This document shows positions 35,224-44,324 of a stretch of 64,000 nt of DNA, piece by piece (position 1 is the first letter of the stretch; each line of letters begins with the position of its first letter). A model generated the notes under the pieces. That model was not told the DNA's origin. It made no database searches and worked only from the letters and a program-made list of their open reading frames with translations. The translations under genes were made by a program, and so were the position numbers. Origin of the DNA: Pseudoruegeria sp. HB172150 (GTDB lineage: Bacteria > Pseudomonadota > Alphaproteobacteria > Rhodobacterales > Rhodobacteraceae); contig NZ_JAATNG010000001.1 in assembly GCF_013184805.1 (NCBI RefSeq), forward strand, positions 992,001 to 1,056,000, written 5' to 3'.

Positions 35224-36042
35224 CCGCTCCTTTTTGCTCGTGTCGCCCTGGCTGAGGCCAGGCAACGCGAATTGGCCGCTCCGTAGTCGTTTTTCGGTTT
35301 CCGCCCGGAACATTGCCGGCCAGTCCTCACGCTTGCCGCTCTTTTGCCGTTCCGGCGCGAAATCCGCGGGCAAGGACGCTTCGGCCAGCGTCACGCCGGC
35401 ATGATCGGCGATCGCCCGGACTGCGGCGCTTGGGTCACGCGCGACCTGCTCATATGTCATCTGCAGTGCCTCGCGGCCGGTCGCAGCCAGAAATGCCTCC
35501 CAGCCGGCATTGCCGGTAGCGACGGCGGTGACTTTGGAAGCGATCAGGTCGTAGTCGTAACGCGCCGCGCCGCGCTCGGGCATGTCCGAGATCCAGGCTC
35601 CGGTTTGCTGGGCGCGGGCGAAGGACGCCGCCTGCGCCAGCAGATTCTCCCGCCGAAGATGCACAAAAACGTAGGAAAGCGGGTCATCCTCTTCCGCCAG
35701 GAATTTCTCCAGATGCTCGAAATGCAGCTTGATTGCGAAAACGCCGTTCGGGCCTGTGCGGACCGACTTGATATAGTCCAGTACCCCAGCCGCGCCTGCT
35801 TCACGGGCGCGATGACGCCAGTGCCGCCAATTACCAGAGTTGCAGTATTCCAGCGGATATCCGAAGCCGCCGGTTTCGCGCAGCCGGTGGCCCAGGAAAT
35901 GGCTCCCGCAGCGGGGCGTAGTCAACAGGGCCAGTTTCGTCGTCACCAGTGTCGGGGGGAAATCGTAGACGGGATCGAATTGGCGCTGCCATGGGCCGGA
36001 AGTGGCCGTTTCGGACCTTTTTTCGCTGGTGTCGGTGCCCAT
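35161..36042 (-). CDS. Stf0-type sulfotransferase
   Basis: A 293-residue PAPS-dependent sulfotransferase. TTPRCGSHFLGHRLRETGGFG is the 5'-phosphosulfate loop (Stf0 has PRSGS) and FVHLRRENLLAQAASFARAQQTGAW the 3'-phosphate region. YDYDLIASKV and YEQVARDPSAAVRAIADH complete the Stf0 pattern known from trehalose sulfation in mycobacteria. The ATG at 36042 has GGAGAG seven bases upstream; the long upstream extension to 36273 is unlikely. Inside an exopolysaccharide locus it suggests sulfation of a sugar. It overlaps the GT4 gene tail-to-tail by 63 bases. Confidence 0.8.
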   Translation of the reverse strand: MGTDTSEKRSETATSGPWQRQFDPVYDFPPTLVTTKLALLTTPRCGSHFLGHRLRETGGFGYPLEYCNSGNWRHWRHRAREAGAAGVLDYIKSVRTGPNGVFAIKLHFEHLEKFLAEEDDPLSYVFVHLRRENLLAQAASFARAQQTGAWISDMPERGAARYDYDLIASKVTAVATGNAGWEAFLAATGREALQMTYEQVARDPSAAVRAIADHAGVTLAEASLPADFAPERQKSGKREDWPAMFRAETEKRLRSGQFALPGLSQGDTSKKERLVDWARMRLDDLRGASGGRD

Positions 36043-36211
36043 GAAATCACTCTCCAATGTGCCCCCGCCCAGGCCAACCGTCACGATTCGCAGCAGAAAG
36101 TCCATTGCCGTCGGCAGGCTTCGGCCTACCTCAATGCTGCGCCTGCACAATGAACAAACGTTCGGGCGACATGCCGCCACATAATTGAGCAACCACCCGC
36201 CTTGGGAGTTT

Positions 36212-36226
36212 ACCACAAGATGTGGT
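36212..36226. promoter_or_regulatory. Dyad in exopolysaccharide spacer
   Basis: ACCACA-AGA-TGTGGT is a perfect 6-3-6 dyad about 170 bases before the sulfotransferase ATG. It is a candidate operator; the regulator is unknown. Confidence 0.35.
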
Positions 36227-36309
36227 GTGACATGCGCTAACATGTACCAAATAACTGAATAGGGTCCAGTCAAGTTGCACGACGACGCTCAAATAAGCAG
36301 AACCGAATT

Positions 36310-36351
36310 CAACTCATCGGCGAGTTACTGCCGAATTCCGCCGATGACTTG
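36310..36351. promoter_or_regulatory. Imperfect dyad with flanking direct repeats upstream of the priming transferase
   Basis: CAACTCATCGG (36310-36320) and CCGATGACTTG (36341-36351) are reverse complements but for one base. CCGAATTC occurs twice, at 36303-36310 and 36331-36338. The core CATCGGCG/CGCCGATG is perfect. It ends 75 bases before the ATG, which suits either an operator or a 5'-leader stem. Confidence 0.4.
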
Positions 36352-36426
36352 AGATCGATGCTGCAAATGCAACATTGCTGGTCAAAGGTGCCCGCATGGG
36401 TGGGTTCCAACCAAGGAAAGGGTCCA

Positions 36427-37116
36427 ATGCCGATCACTCACCAGCTGGCCCATATCGACCCGAAAGGTCGTATCGATTCCAGCCGAAACTCCTCCAGTCG
36501 GGCTGTTGGCGGGCGTGCCAAACGGTGCCTGGATTTGATTGCTGCTGTCACGGTGCTTACAATTTTGTCTCCGCTGTTCCTTATGGTCGGGGCCACGGTT
36601 GCACTAACCTCACCAGGTCCGATCCTGTACGGTCACTCCCGTATCGGGTTTGGAGGGCGAAGCTTCAAATGCTGGAAGTTCCGCACGATGTGCCAGGACG
36701 GCGATGCCGTGCTGGCCGAACATCTCGCCGACAACGATGCAGCGCGGCGGGAATGGGAATTGACGCGCAAGCTTAAGGACGACCCCCGGGTAACAACCAT
36801 CGGGAGAGTCCTGCGAGAGTACAGCGTCGATGAACTTCCCCAGCTCCTTAACGTCATCCGCGGCGATATGAGCCTTGTAGGCCCACGTCCAGTGGTTCAG
36901 GCGGAACTGGAAAACTACAACTCCCATGCCGGGTACTACCTGTCAGCGCGGCCCGGAATCACCGGCCTGTGGCAGGTCTCTGGGCGTAATGATGTTAGCT
37001 ACGATCACCGGGTGCGTCTGGACGTCAGCTATGTCGCGGACTGGAGCCTCTCCCAGGACATCGCGATCATGGCCCGTACGATCCCGGCCGTAGTGGCCAG
37101 CCGCGGCGCCTACTAA
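36427..37116 (+). CDS. exoY: Exopolysaccharide priming sugar-phosphate transferase (ExoY-like)
   Basis: A 229-residue polyprenyl-phosphate hexose-1-phosphate transferase that loads the first sugar on undecaprenyl phosphate. RAKRCLDLIAAVTVLTILSPLFLMV is the single membrane-entry helix. KCWKFRTMCQDGD, DELPQLLNVIRGDMSLVGPRPVV and RPGITGLWQVSGRND are the catalytic blocks of PF02397. Its small size (no long N-terminal membrane domain) fits the ExoY/PssA group. The ATG at 36427 is preferred over upstream starts. It heads a plus-strand run with the flippase and pyruvyl transferase genes. Confidence 0.92.
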   Translation: MPITHQLAHIDPKGRIDSSRNSSSRAVGGRAKRCLDLIAAVTVLTILSPLFLMVGATVALTSPGPILYGHSRIGFGGRSFKCWKFRTMCQDGDAVLAEHLADNDAARREWELTRKLKDDPRVTTIGRVLREYSVDELPQLLNVIRGDMSLVGPRPVVQAELENYNSHAGYYLSARPGITGLWQVSGRNDVSYDHRVRLDVSYVADWSLSQDIAIMARTIPAVVASRGAY

Positions 37117-37120
37117 GCCG

Positions 37121-38629
37121 TTGGCAGACTCGACCTCCTCCATCCCCCCCGGCGCAACCGGGGGGGGCGGGTTTCGACCGCAATTGAATGCCGGCCGGTC
37201 GCGTGCCGCGATCACCGGAGTTTTCTGGTCTGCGGTCCACACGGCGCTGCCGCTTGTCAGCTCGACGGTGCTGTTCTTTCTCTGCGCGATGCTGGTCTCG
37301 CCGGAGGAGTTCGGCCTTTTCAGCTTGGCAGCAGGCATCGTCGCGACAGTGATTGCGCTATCGCCGCTGGGCTTCAGCGAGGCTCTCGTGCAGCGCGAGA
37401 CACTGACCAAGTCCCATGTCGACACGGTATTCGCTCTGACCGTCGGCTATGGCGTGCTGGCTGGTCTCGCGCTCTGGGCCGCGGCACCGCTCCTCGCAGG
37501 CTGGACCGGCCAGCCGCAACTGCAACAGTTGCTCTGGTTCATGGCGCTCAAGGTGCCGCTGGACGTGGCCGTCGCGGCGCCCTCTGCGCTGATCGTCCGG
37601 TCGATGCAGTTCCGCGCAGTTGCAGTCCGGACAGCTCTGGCCTTCTCCCTGAACGCCAGCATTGCAATCTACATGCTGCTGAATGGATATGGCATCTGGG
37701 CTCTAGCGGTTGGGCAAGTGACGGGCAGTGCCGTCATTCTGATCGTGTCGCTCTACGTTGCCCGCTGGCGCCCTAGCGGCGGCCCGACCCTTGCCGCCGG
37801 GCGAGAGCTGTTCCGCTATGGGGCTTTCGCATCGGGAAGCAAGATGCTGCCAAGCCTGCGTCTGGATCACGTTATACTGGGCCTGCTGGCCGGAGAAGGC
37901 GCGCTTGGTCTCTTTGTGCTGGCCCAACGGCTGCAGCAGATGCTGACCATGGTCTTTACCGGCGCCTGGGCATCGGTGACCCATGTCCTTCTGTCTTCGC
38001 TGCAAACGAGCAAGGAAAAGACACGTCAGGCGTTCGGTCTCGCCTCCTTCGGCTCGGCTGCCATCGGCATTCCCGGTTTTGCAGGCGCGGCGCTCCTGAT
38101 CGACGACCTGATTGTCTGGGCGTTTGATGACCGTTGGGCCGAGGCGTCTCTTGCGGCGCAGCTGTTCTGTCTTGTCGGCTTGCTGTCAGCAATCGGCTCG
38201 GTTCAGGGTTCTGCGATCAAGAGCCGGGGCAGGGCGGACCTGTGGTTCTACTACCTGCTGGCGCAGCAATTCGGGACGCTGGCAATGCTCGCGATCTTCT
38301 CGAAGGCGGGGCTCACGGCGATCGTGACGGCCATCGTGGTCAAGACCTACCTGCTTTGGCCGATCTCTGTCGTGCTAACGGTCCGCGCGATCGACATCCC
38401 GGTATGGGACTACCTGAAGAGCTTCGCCGCACCGCTTGTCTCCGTCGCGGCCATGGTCGCGGCCATGCTTGCGGTGGAATATGCCATGGCGGACGATCCG
38501 GCGGGCCTGCGTCTGCTTGTCACCGGGCTCACCGGCGCAGCGGTCTACCTCCCTGTTCTCTACCTTCTCTCCCGGCGACGCGTCGCCGATCTTCTCACCA
38601 TCATCCGCAATAGGAGCGCAAGCTCGTGA
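37121..38629 (+). CDS. Lipopolysaccharide/exopolysaccharide flippase (Wzx/ExoT-like)
   Basis: A 502-residue membrane protein of the polysaccharide exporter type with about 12-14 helices. The pattern MLVSPEEFGLFSLAAGIVATV, GFSEALVQRE and the C-terminal pair of long helices fit the oligosaccharide flippase family (PF13440), which moves lipid-linked repeat units across the inner membrane. The start is taken as TTG at 37121 because the frame opens there, four bases after the priming transferase stop; no strong ribosome site is visible. It overlaps the pyruvyl transferase start by four bases. Confidence 0.88.
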   Translation: MADSTSSIPPGATGGGGFRPQLNAGRSRAAITGVFWSAVHTALPLVSSTVLFFLCAMLVSPEEFGLFSLAAGIVATVIALSPLGFSEALVQRETLTKSHVDTVFALTVGYGVLAGLALWAAAPLLAGWTGQPQLQQLLWFMALKVPLDVAVAAPSALIVRSMQFRAVAVRTALAFSLNASIAIYMLLNGYGIWALAVGQVTGSAVILIVSLYVARWRPSGGPTLAAGRELFRYGAFASGSKMLPSLRLDHVILGLLAGEGALGLFVLAQRLQQMLTMVFTGAWASVTHVLLSSLQTSKEKTRQAFGLASFGSAAIGIPGFAGAALLIDDLIVWAFDDRWAEASLAAQLFCLVGLLSAIGSVQGSAIKSRGRADLWFYYLLAQQFGTLAMLAIFSKAGLTAIVTAIVVKTYLLWPISVVLTVRAIDIPVWDYLKSFAAPLVSVAAMVAAMLAVEYAMADDPAGLRLLVTGLTGAAVYLPVLYLLSRRRVADLLTIIRNRSASS

Positions 38630-39528
38630 AACATTTCTTCTTTCGCGGCGATCCGCCCAACTTCGGCGATGAAATCAACGCAACCATGTGGAAGCACCTG
38701 CTGCCAGAGGGAATGCTGGACGACGACGAGTCGACGCTTTTCCTCGGCATCGGCTCGATCATTCAGCACGGCTATGATCCGAAGGCGCGAAAGGTGGTCG
38801 TGGGTTCCGGCTACGGCGGATACACCAAGAAGCCCGACGTGCACGACGGCACCTGGGATTTCCGCTTCGTCCGCGGGCCGCAGACGGCCGAGGACATGGG
38901 CCTGTCGCCTGACCTGGCCATCGTCGATGCCGCCGTGTTGCTCCGTTCAACGCCTTTGCCCGCTCCCGCAGAAGGCATCGACGTGGCTTTCATGCCCCAC
39001 TACGAAAGCCTCGAGCGCGGCAACTGGAAGCGCGTCTGCGAAATTGCCGGGGTACATTTCCTCGATCCTTCCGCCCCGCACGAGCAGACCATCGCAGAGA
39101 TCCGGGGCGCCAATCTGGTAATCACAGAGGCAATGCACGGCGCCATCGTGTCGGATGCGATGCGCACGCCCTGGATCGGCGTGCGTACCATGCACCACGT
39201 TCATCGCTACAAGTGGAACGACTGGGCGCGTTCGCTGGACATCGACTATCAGCCGGTCACGCTGTGGCCGTCGAACGGGCGCGAGGCGTGGGCCTTCACA
39301 ACCGGTCGCTGGGGGTCCGGTCCGAAAGCGCGGATGCTGCTTGAAGGTCCGATTGCCGCACCGGCGAATTTCGGGCTGCTGCACAGTTCGGCCCGCAGCA
39401 TGAAACGCATCGCCCGTGGTAGGCCTTCGCTCAGTTCCGACGCAGCAATCGAGCGCGCGACCGAACGGGCGCTGGCCGCGGTCAACCGCTTCGTCAGGGA
39501 CTACGCGGACCAGTCCGTTCCGGCATAG
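38626..39528 (+). CDS. Polysaccharide pyruvyl transferase
   Basis: A 300-residue enzyme of PF04230 that adds pyruvate ketals to sugars from phosphoenolpyruvate. NFGDEINATMWKHLLP near the start, FLGIGSIIQHGYDP, VRGPQTAEDMG and LVITEAMHGAIVSDAMRTPWIGV are typical (the G-S-I-x-H and MHGAI motifs). The GTG start overlaps the flippase stop. Related ExoV acts in succinoglycan. It overlaps the convergent polymerase gene by 35 bases. Confidence 0.88.
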   Translation: MKHFFFRGDPPNFGDEINATMWKHLLPEGMLDDDESTLFLGIGSIIQHGYDPKARKVVVGSGYGGYTKKPDVHDGTWDFRFVRGPQTAEDMGLSPDLAIVDAAVLLRSTPLPAPAEGIDVAFMPHYESLERGNWKRVCEIAGVHFLDPSAPHEQTIAEIRGANLVITEAMHGAIVSDAMRTPWIGVRTMHHVHRYKWNDWARSLDIDYQPVTLWPSNGREAWAFTTGRWGSGPKARMLLEGPIAAPANFGLLHSSARSMKRIARGRPSLSSDAAIERATERALAAVNRFVRDYADQSVPA

Positions 39529-40732
39529 CTTCACTCCGGCCTTCGACTGCGTAGACTAGCGTGGTGAAAACCAGGAAAGTCCGCAGGCTGAACTGGATGA
39601 AGATCGGTACCTCGACCATTGTCGTCACCAGCAGCATCAGGGCCGAGCCGAAAAGGAACGCGAAGGTCTGATCGCCAGTCTGAATGAACCGCCACAACGG
39701 CAGAGCCACGGACGCCAGGATCATCAGCACTTGCATGCCGGTGCCGATGATCCCGATCTCCACTGCGTTCGAGAAGTAGGTGTTGTGGAAGTTGAAGCCA
39801 GAGCGGCTCTCGATCCCGAACATAAGCCACAAGGCTTCTGCGGGAGCATGGCCGCGGGTCCAGAAGGCGTTGAAGCCAATTCCAAGCAGCGGTCGTTCAG
39901 AGATGAAGCCGAATGCCTCGCGCCACAGGTCCGTGCGTCCGGTCAGCGTCAGATCCTTACCGGTGGCATCAAGAAGGCCGCCGACAACGGAATTCCAGTG
40001 CATGGCCACCAGAACACCGACAAGCAGGGCGAAGAGGACGGCGAAAAGGATTATCACGATACGCGCCGACAGGCCGAAGCGGTGCAATTGCGTGGCGAGT
40101 AGGTAGCCGCCAATACCAAGCGGCAGCACCGCCAGCGCGCTTACCGATTGCGCAAGATAGACAGTATAGACTGCAATTGGGACGCAGGCTGCCGCCACCC
40201 AGGACAGCTTGCCGTATCCCGGAATCGCGGCCACTGCGAAGGCGACCAGCCCGAACAGGGCACCGGCACCCGCCATTGCGTTCTTGCTGTTGTAGAAGCC
40301 CAGCAATGCACCGGTGTCGCCGCGCACGTTGCCGAACAGGAATCCCATGACCACCATCGTACCCAGACCAAAGAACAGGGCTGCAATGAAACTTCGCAAA
40401 GGCATCCGCGTCGCCAGAACCACCGCGATCGCCGCCGAAACCGACAGCTGAATTCCCGCACGAAAGGACTCTTCAGGCAGCCGCGACCAGATCGCGCTGG
40501 CCGTGCAGAACAGCGGCATCAGCATCACATACCAATGGCGAAGAAGGGCGGACAGGCTCGATGCCGGCCGCATCACGATCAGCATCATGCCGCAGCCGAG
40601 CAAGCCCAGAACAGCCAGCTTGCCAAGGGCGGGAACCATGATCAGCGACAACAGGACGCCAAAGCCGAGCCAGGCGTCGATCGTCGCCTCGGGCACACGT
40701 AGACGGCCTACCGGGATCTCTGCCTGCGTCAT
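39494..40732 (-). CDS. O-antigen ligase-like polymerase (Wzy/ExoQ type)
   Basis: A 412-residue integral membrane protein with about 10-12 helices and a large periplasmic loop near residues 260-320. LTLTGRTDLWREAFGFISERPLLGIGFNAFW and FNFHNTYFSNAVEIGIIG are the family motifs of PF04932 (WaaL/Wzy). In this locus polymerisation of repeat units is more likely than O-antigen ligation. It is on the minus strand behind the GH16 gene (10 bases) and tail-overlaps the pyruvyl transferase. Confidence 0.87.
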   Translation of the reverse strand: MTQAEIPVGRLRVPEATIDAWLGFGVLLSLIMVPALGKLAVLGLLGCGMMLIVMRPASSLSALLRHWYVMLMPLFCTASAIWSRLPEESFRAGIQLSVSAAIAVVLATRMPLRSFIAALFFGLGTMVVMGFLFGNVRGDTGALLGFYNSKNAMAGAGALFGLVAFAVAAIPGYGKLSWVAAACVPIAVYTVYLAQSVSALAVLPLGIGGYLLATQLHRFGLSARIVIILFAVLFALLVGVLVAMHWNSVVGGLLDATGKDLTLTGRTDLWREAFGFISERPLLGIGFNAFWTRGHAPAEALWLMFGIESRSGFNFHNTYFSNAVEIGIIGTGMQVLMILASVALPLWRFIQTGDQTFAFLFGSALMLLVTTMVEVPIFIQFSLRTFLVFTTLVYAVEGRSEAMPERTGPRSP

Positions 40733-40742
40733 GAAGGGAAAC

Positions 40743-41516
40743 CTAGCACAGAATCGACTCGGGGAAGCGGCACGCTTCGCCTTCAGGCGTGTAGGCGATC
40801 CAGTCGACCGTCATGGTCTTGCTGCCTTCGAATGGTTCGAACGGCCCCATCCAGTTCGGGAAGCTTTCACTGCTCCAGAAGCTGGCGAACAGTTTTTGCG
40901 GAGCCTGCGGGATCGGAGTGCCCGGCGCGGTACGATGTACTTCGGCTCCATTGACGTACCAGATGATCTCTTCCGCGCTCCAGGTGAAGGCAAAATGCGC
41001 GAAGGCGCTGTCGGTCGGGGGCGAGACCGGAACACGTTTACCATTTGTCGGCGCGCCATCGACATAGGTATTCAGGCTGACGCCGCTGGTGTCGCGCGTC
41101 AGGACTTCGATATCGATCTCGTGGTGCGGCTGGCCGTGGCTGGGGCCAATATACGTGAACAGCGCCGCGTTAAGGCCGGAGCCGGTTTCCGTCTTCATCA
41201 TCACTTCGTAGGTACCATAGCCGACCTCCTGCCGCGTCTGGATTTCTGCACATGCATAGTCTCGGCCGTTACTGGTCGGTCTTTTTTCAACTTTAAGTAG
41301 AAGATTGCCACCTGATATCGACACCAGTCCACCCTGCCACTGGCAGCTCATCCATTCGCCGTTGGACCAGCCGTCTGACTTGTTCCAGAGGCTCCAGTCG
41401 AACTTGTTAAAATCGTCAAAAAACGAGGCGCTTTCCTGCGCCGATCCGGAGGTTGCAATGGCCACTGCCACGACTGCGGCAGCACCGATCGATAGCGGTT
41501 TCGATGCCTGTTTCAT
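40743..41516 (-). CDS. Secreted GH16 endo-beta-glucanase (ExoK-like)
   Basis: A 257-residue secreted glycoside hydrolase. The signal peptide (GAAAVVAVAIATSGSAQ) is followed by a beta-jelly-roll domain with the GH16 catalytic motif HHEIDIEVLT (both Glu present, about residue 130) and CEIQTRQEVGYGTYEVMMK before it (written AEIQTRQ here). ExoK of Sinorhizobium cleaves nascent succinoglycan to set its length; licheninase-like specificity is expected. It shares a unit with the polymerase gene. Cys in the N- and C-terminal parts may pair. Confidence 0.9.
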   Translation of the reverse strand: MKQASKPLSIGAAAVVAVAIATSGSAQESASFFDDFNKFDWSLWNKSDGWSNGEWMSCQWQGGLVSISGGNLLLKVEKRPTSNGRDYACAEIQTRQEVGYGTYEVMMKTETGSGLNAALFTYIGPSHGQPHHEIDIEVLTRDTSGVSLNTYVDGAPTNGKRVPVSPPTDSAFAHFAFTWSAEEIIWYVNGAEVHRTAPGTPIPQAPQKLFASFWSSESFPNWMGPFEPFEGSKTMTVDWIAYTPEGEACRFPESILC

Positions 41517-41720
41517 GGCCTCAACGAACCGGCTTTTGCATCGGGCGTCCAGAAAAAATGCAACACCTATAGCGCGAGTGCAGAATTCGGCGAAAGCCCG
41601 CTTAAAACCGGCGCATCCTTAGGCAAGGGCGGGATTTTTCTAACGAATCCTTTACTGTTCTTTGCGGATGAGGAGCTAACTGTGCTGCATTGCGGCACGA
41701 GCAGAACGAAAGAATGAGCA

Positions 41721-43973
41721 ATGCTGCCGAAAGAGCCCGGGGCCGCCAAGCCGCCCCTCGTCTCCATCGTGATGGCCCATCGCAATGGCGAGCACTATCT
41801 GGCCGAGGCCATTGCCTCTGTCATGGCGCAGACCATTGAAGACCTGGAACTGATCCTGTGCGACGACGGCTCCACCGATTCCAGCGTCGCCGTCGCAAAG
41901 CAGATCGCAGAACGCGACCCGAGGCTGCGCGTGGTGACCGCAGCTGTCAGCAGCGGGCCGGCAACGGCGCGTAACCGTGGTCTGAGCCTCGCACGTGGTC
42001 AGTGGATCGCGGTTGTCGACTCCGATGACTTGTTGCATCCTGACCGCCTCGAACGGCTGCTGGCGCGGGCAGAGGTGCTGGGCGCCGACGGGATCGCCGA
42101 TGACCTGATCTATTTCGGTGGCGAAACAGGGCGCAGCCTGCTGGGCCCGATGGGCCTGGACGGTCCGCTTGAACTGACGCCTGAATGCCTGCTGAAAGGC
42201 GGACCGCGCGGAGCGGGGCCTGTGCTCGGATACCTCAAGCCTGTCATACGTCGCGAGGCGCTGGCCGGAATGTTCTACCGCGAAAGCCTGCGGATCGGAG
42301 AGGATTTCGATTTGCTGCTGCGGATTGCCCTGAGTGGCGCAAAGATGTTCGCGGTACCCGAGCCGACCTACCTCTACCGCCGCCACGCTAGCTCGATCTC
42401 GTACCGTTTGGCCCCGATGGACGTCGAAGCGATGATCGCCGCCTACAATCGCATCCGCGAGGATTTCCGGCTTTCGCCGGAACTGGAGCGCGCCGTCGAG
42501 CACCGGCAGAGCAAGCTGTTGTCGGAGCTGGAGTTCGCGCGGCTCGTCGCAACTGCAAAGGAAAAAAAGCTGGGCCGTGCCAGCGGCCAGCTCTTGCATT
42601 CGCCTGAACTGGTCGTGCCGCTGGCCCGCTCCGCGCGCGAAGGCGTCACGCGCCGGGTCCGGCAGCGCACGACCGGCGAACAGCCGGAATTCGTCGCACT
42701 CGCCGAATCCGGAGCCGACATCCCGCCGGGATATCGCCGCTTCGAGATCTCGGGCCGCGTGCCCGCGCGTGCCGAAGCGGTGCGTCTCGCAGCCCTGGGC
42801 AACGAAGACCTTTTGGAACTGCACGCAGAGGGCCGTGCCGGGCTTGCTGCCCTAACCCACGTGCCGGGCTGGCGAAATGCGGTGTTGTTGCCGCCTGCCG
42901 ATGGCTGGAGCGCTCGCGAGGAGGCAGCAATCCGATCCTTGCCCTGGACTGTCACAGATATGTCTAGACCCGTCGTGCCAGGCCGCGTGCAGGTTCGTAC
43001 ACCAACCTACAAACGCCCGGAGTCTCTCGAACGCTGCCTTCGCTCGCTGCAGGATCAGACTCATACCGACTGGGTCTGCGACGTCTATGATGACGACCGC
43101 GGCCGCAGCGGCGAAGCGGTCGTGCGCCGGATGAATGATCCGCGCATTCGCTACCACCTGAACCCGAAACAGAATTTCGCCTCGAAGAACATCGACCGTT
43201 GTTTCACTCGGGCCAATCCGAACCGGGCGGAATTCTTCTGCGTCCTGGAAGACGACAACCTGATGCTGACGTCTTTCATGGAGGAAAACATCCTTGCGGC
43301 GCGGGCACATGGCGTAAACATCGTCTTCCGCAACCAGTTGATCGAGCACGAGGCTGAATCCGAAGGTGCCTATTTTTCTGAACGCGGCATATTGGACGAC
43401 AAGTTGACCGAGCGGGTCTATTCGCCCGAACATTTCCGGCTGGCACTGATTTCGGACATTGGGGTATCTAACGGCGGGTTGTTCTGGTCGCACAAGGCGG
43501 TCTCGGACCTCGAAGTGCATTTCGATTGCTCCGCGACATTCCAGGAGTACCTCCGCACTTTCGCCATCGAGGATCCGATTTTCGTCGCCATGGAGCCTCT
43601 GGCCGTCTGGGCCCTGAACGGCGAGTCGACGACGAGGGATCTCGGCGCCACTGCCGGCTGGTTTCGGCGCGAGCTTCGGCTGAAGCATTCCATCGCGAAG
43701 CTGCAGCATACTGCCTGGCGGCTCGCCTCGCCGGAACAGCGGCAGGGATACCTGCGCGACATGTCGTTCCTCTACCCGCAGGACGACCGTGAACGCGGTC
43801 TGACCAAGTCGCTCCTGTCGGTGCGGTGGAAGAATGGCTCGCTCGGGGCCACCGAGAAGGCACGTCTGCTGCTGCGCGGCAGTCTGATCCGCCTGCTTGG
43901 CCGCCCGGAACCGGCGCTGACGCCGTTCCTTCAGCGCCGCCCGGGTGTCAGTGCGACGCCTCCGAAGATGTAA
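41721..43973 (+). CDS. Double GT2 glycosyltransferase (750 aa)
   Basis: A protein with two family-2 glycosyltransferase domains. The first (residues about 13-230) has VSIVMAHRNGEHYLAEAI, LCDDGSTDSS and VVDSDDLLHP. The second begins near 426 with VRTPTYKRPESLERCLRSL, YDDDRGRSGEAV and CVLEDDNLM near 509. A helical linker (about 240-420) joins them. Two nucleotide-sugar sites suggest stepwise addition of two residues. No membrane segment. The ATG at 41721 has weak upstream purines. It overlaps the small membrane protein gene by 26 bases at its end. Confidence 0.85.
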   Translation: MLPKEPGAAKPPLVSIVMAHRNGEHYLAEAIASVMAQTIEDLELILCDDGSTDSSVAVAKQIAERDPRLRVVTAAVSSGPATARNRGLSLARGQWIAVVDSDDLLHPDRLERLLARAEVLGADGIADDLIYFGGETGRSLLGPMGLDGPLELTPECLLKGGPRGAGPVLGYLKPVIRREALAGMFYRESLRIGEDFDLLLRIALSGAKMFAVPEPTYLYRRHASSISYRLAPMDVEAMIAAYNRIREDFRLSPELERAVEHRQSKLLSELEFARLVATAKEKKLGRASGQLLHSPELVVPLARSAREGVTRRVRQRTTGEQPEFVALAESGADIPPGYRRFEISGRVPARAEAVRLAALGNEDLLELHAEGRAGLAALTHVPGWRNAVLLPPADGWSAREEAAIRSLPWTVTDMSRPVVPGRVQVRTPTYKRPESLERCLRSLQDQTHTDWVCDVYDDDRGRSGEAVVRRMNDPRIRYHLNPKQNFASKNIDRCFTRANPNRAEFFCVLEDDNLMLTSFMEENILAARAHGVNIVFRNQLIEHEAESEGAYFSERGILDDKLTERVYSPEHFRLALISDIGVSNGGLFWSHKAVSDLEVHFDCSATFQEYLRTFAIEDPIFVAMEPLAVWALNGESTTRDLGATAGWFRRELRLKHSIAKLQHTAWRLASPEQRQGYLRDMSFLYPQDDRERGLTKSLLSVRWKNGSLGATEKARLLLRGSLIRLLGRPEPALTPFLQRRPGVSATPPKM

Positions 43974-44208
43974 CCTTGCGGCTGCGGCCGTCCTCGACGT
44001 CGTTTCCGCCGAACGTACGATCTTGCTTATCGTCACGCTTTGTTCTCGCGCGAAGTACGAGTAGCACGAAGTAGGCCACTTGAAGCACCACCAGTGACAG
44101 TGCCACGCGCACCAGGATCGCGCCCAGTGTCAGGTCATTCACAATACCGGTGACGGTGAACACAGCTGCGGTTGCGACCATGACAATCGCAAATACCCCT
44201 ATATGCAT
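43948..44208 (-). CDS. ExoX/SyrA-like small membrane protein
   Basis: An 86-residue protein with two membrane helices (about residues 3-22 and 30-50) followed by a charged cytoplasmic tail. LGAILVRVALSLVVLQVAYFVLLVL resembles the second helix of rhizobial ExoX/SyrA-type exopolysaccharide production regulators, which act post-translationally on the priming transferase. The match is by pattern and position and is not certain. It sits between transferase and Wzc-like genes, tail-overlapping the former. Confidence 0.6.
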   Translation of the reverse strand: MHIGVFAIVMVATAAVFTVTGIVNDLTLGAILVRVALSLVVLQVAYFVLLVLRARTKRDDKQDRTFGGNDVEDGRSRKVTSSEASH

Positions 44209-44324
44209 TGCGGCAACATTCTTGCAGATCTCCTCCCCCGCAAACCCGTATCCGTATAGAGGCTCGCTGGGGCAGCAATATGCATTTTATGTGACGCAAC
44301 GGTCAACCCATACGGGTGCGGCGT

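Larger units (their letters stand above)
36043..36426. other. Regulatory spacer between sulfotransferase and priming transferase genes
   Basis: A 384-base divergent spacer, AT-richer than its surroundings, with no convincing gene. It contains a small dyad at 36212-36226 and a larger imperfect dyad at 36310-36351, listed separately. It must hold the promoters of both divergent transcription units. Confidence 0.6.
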
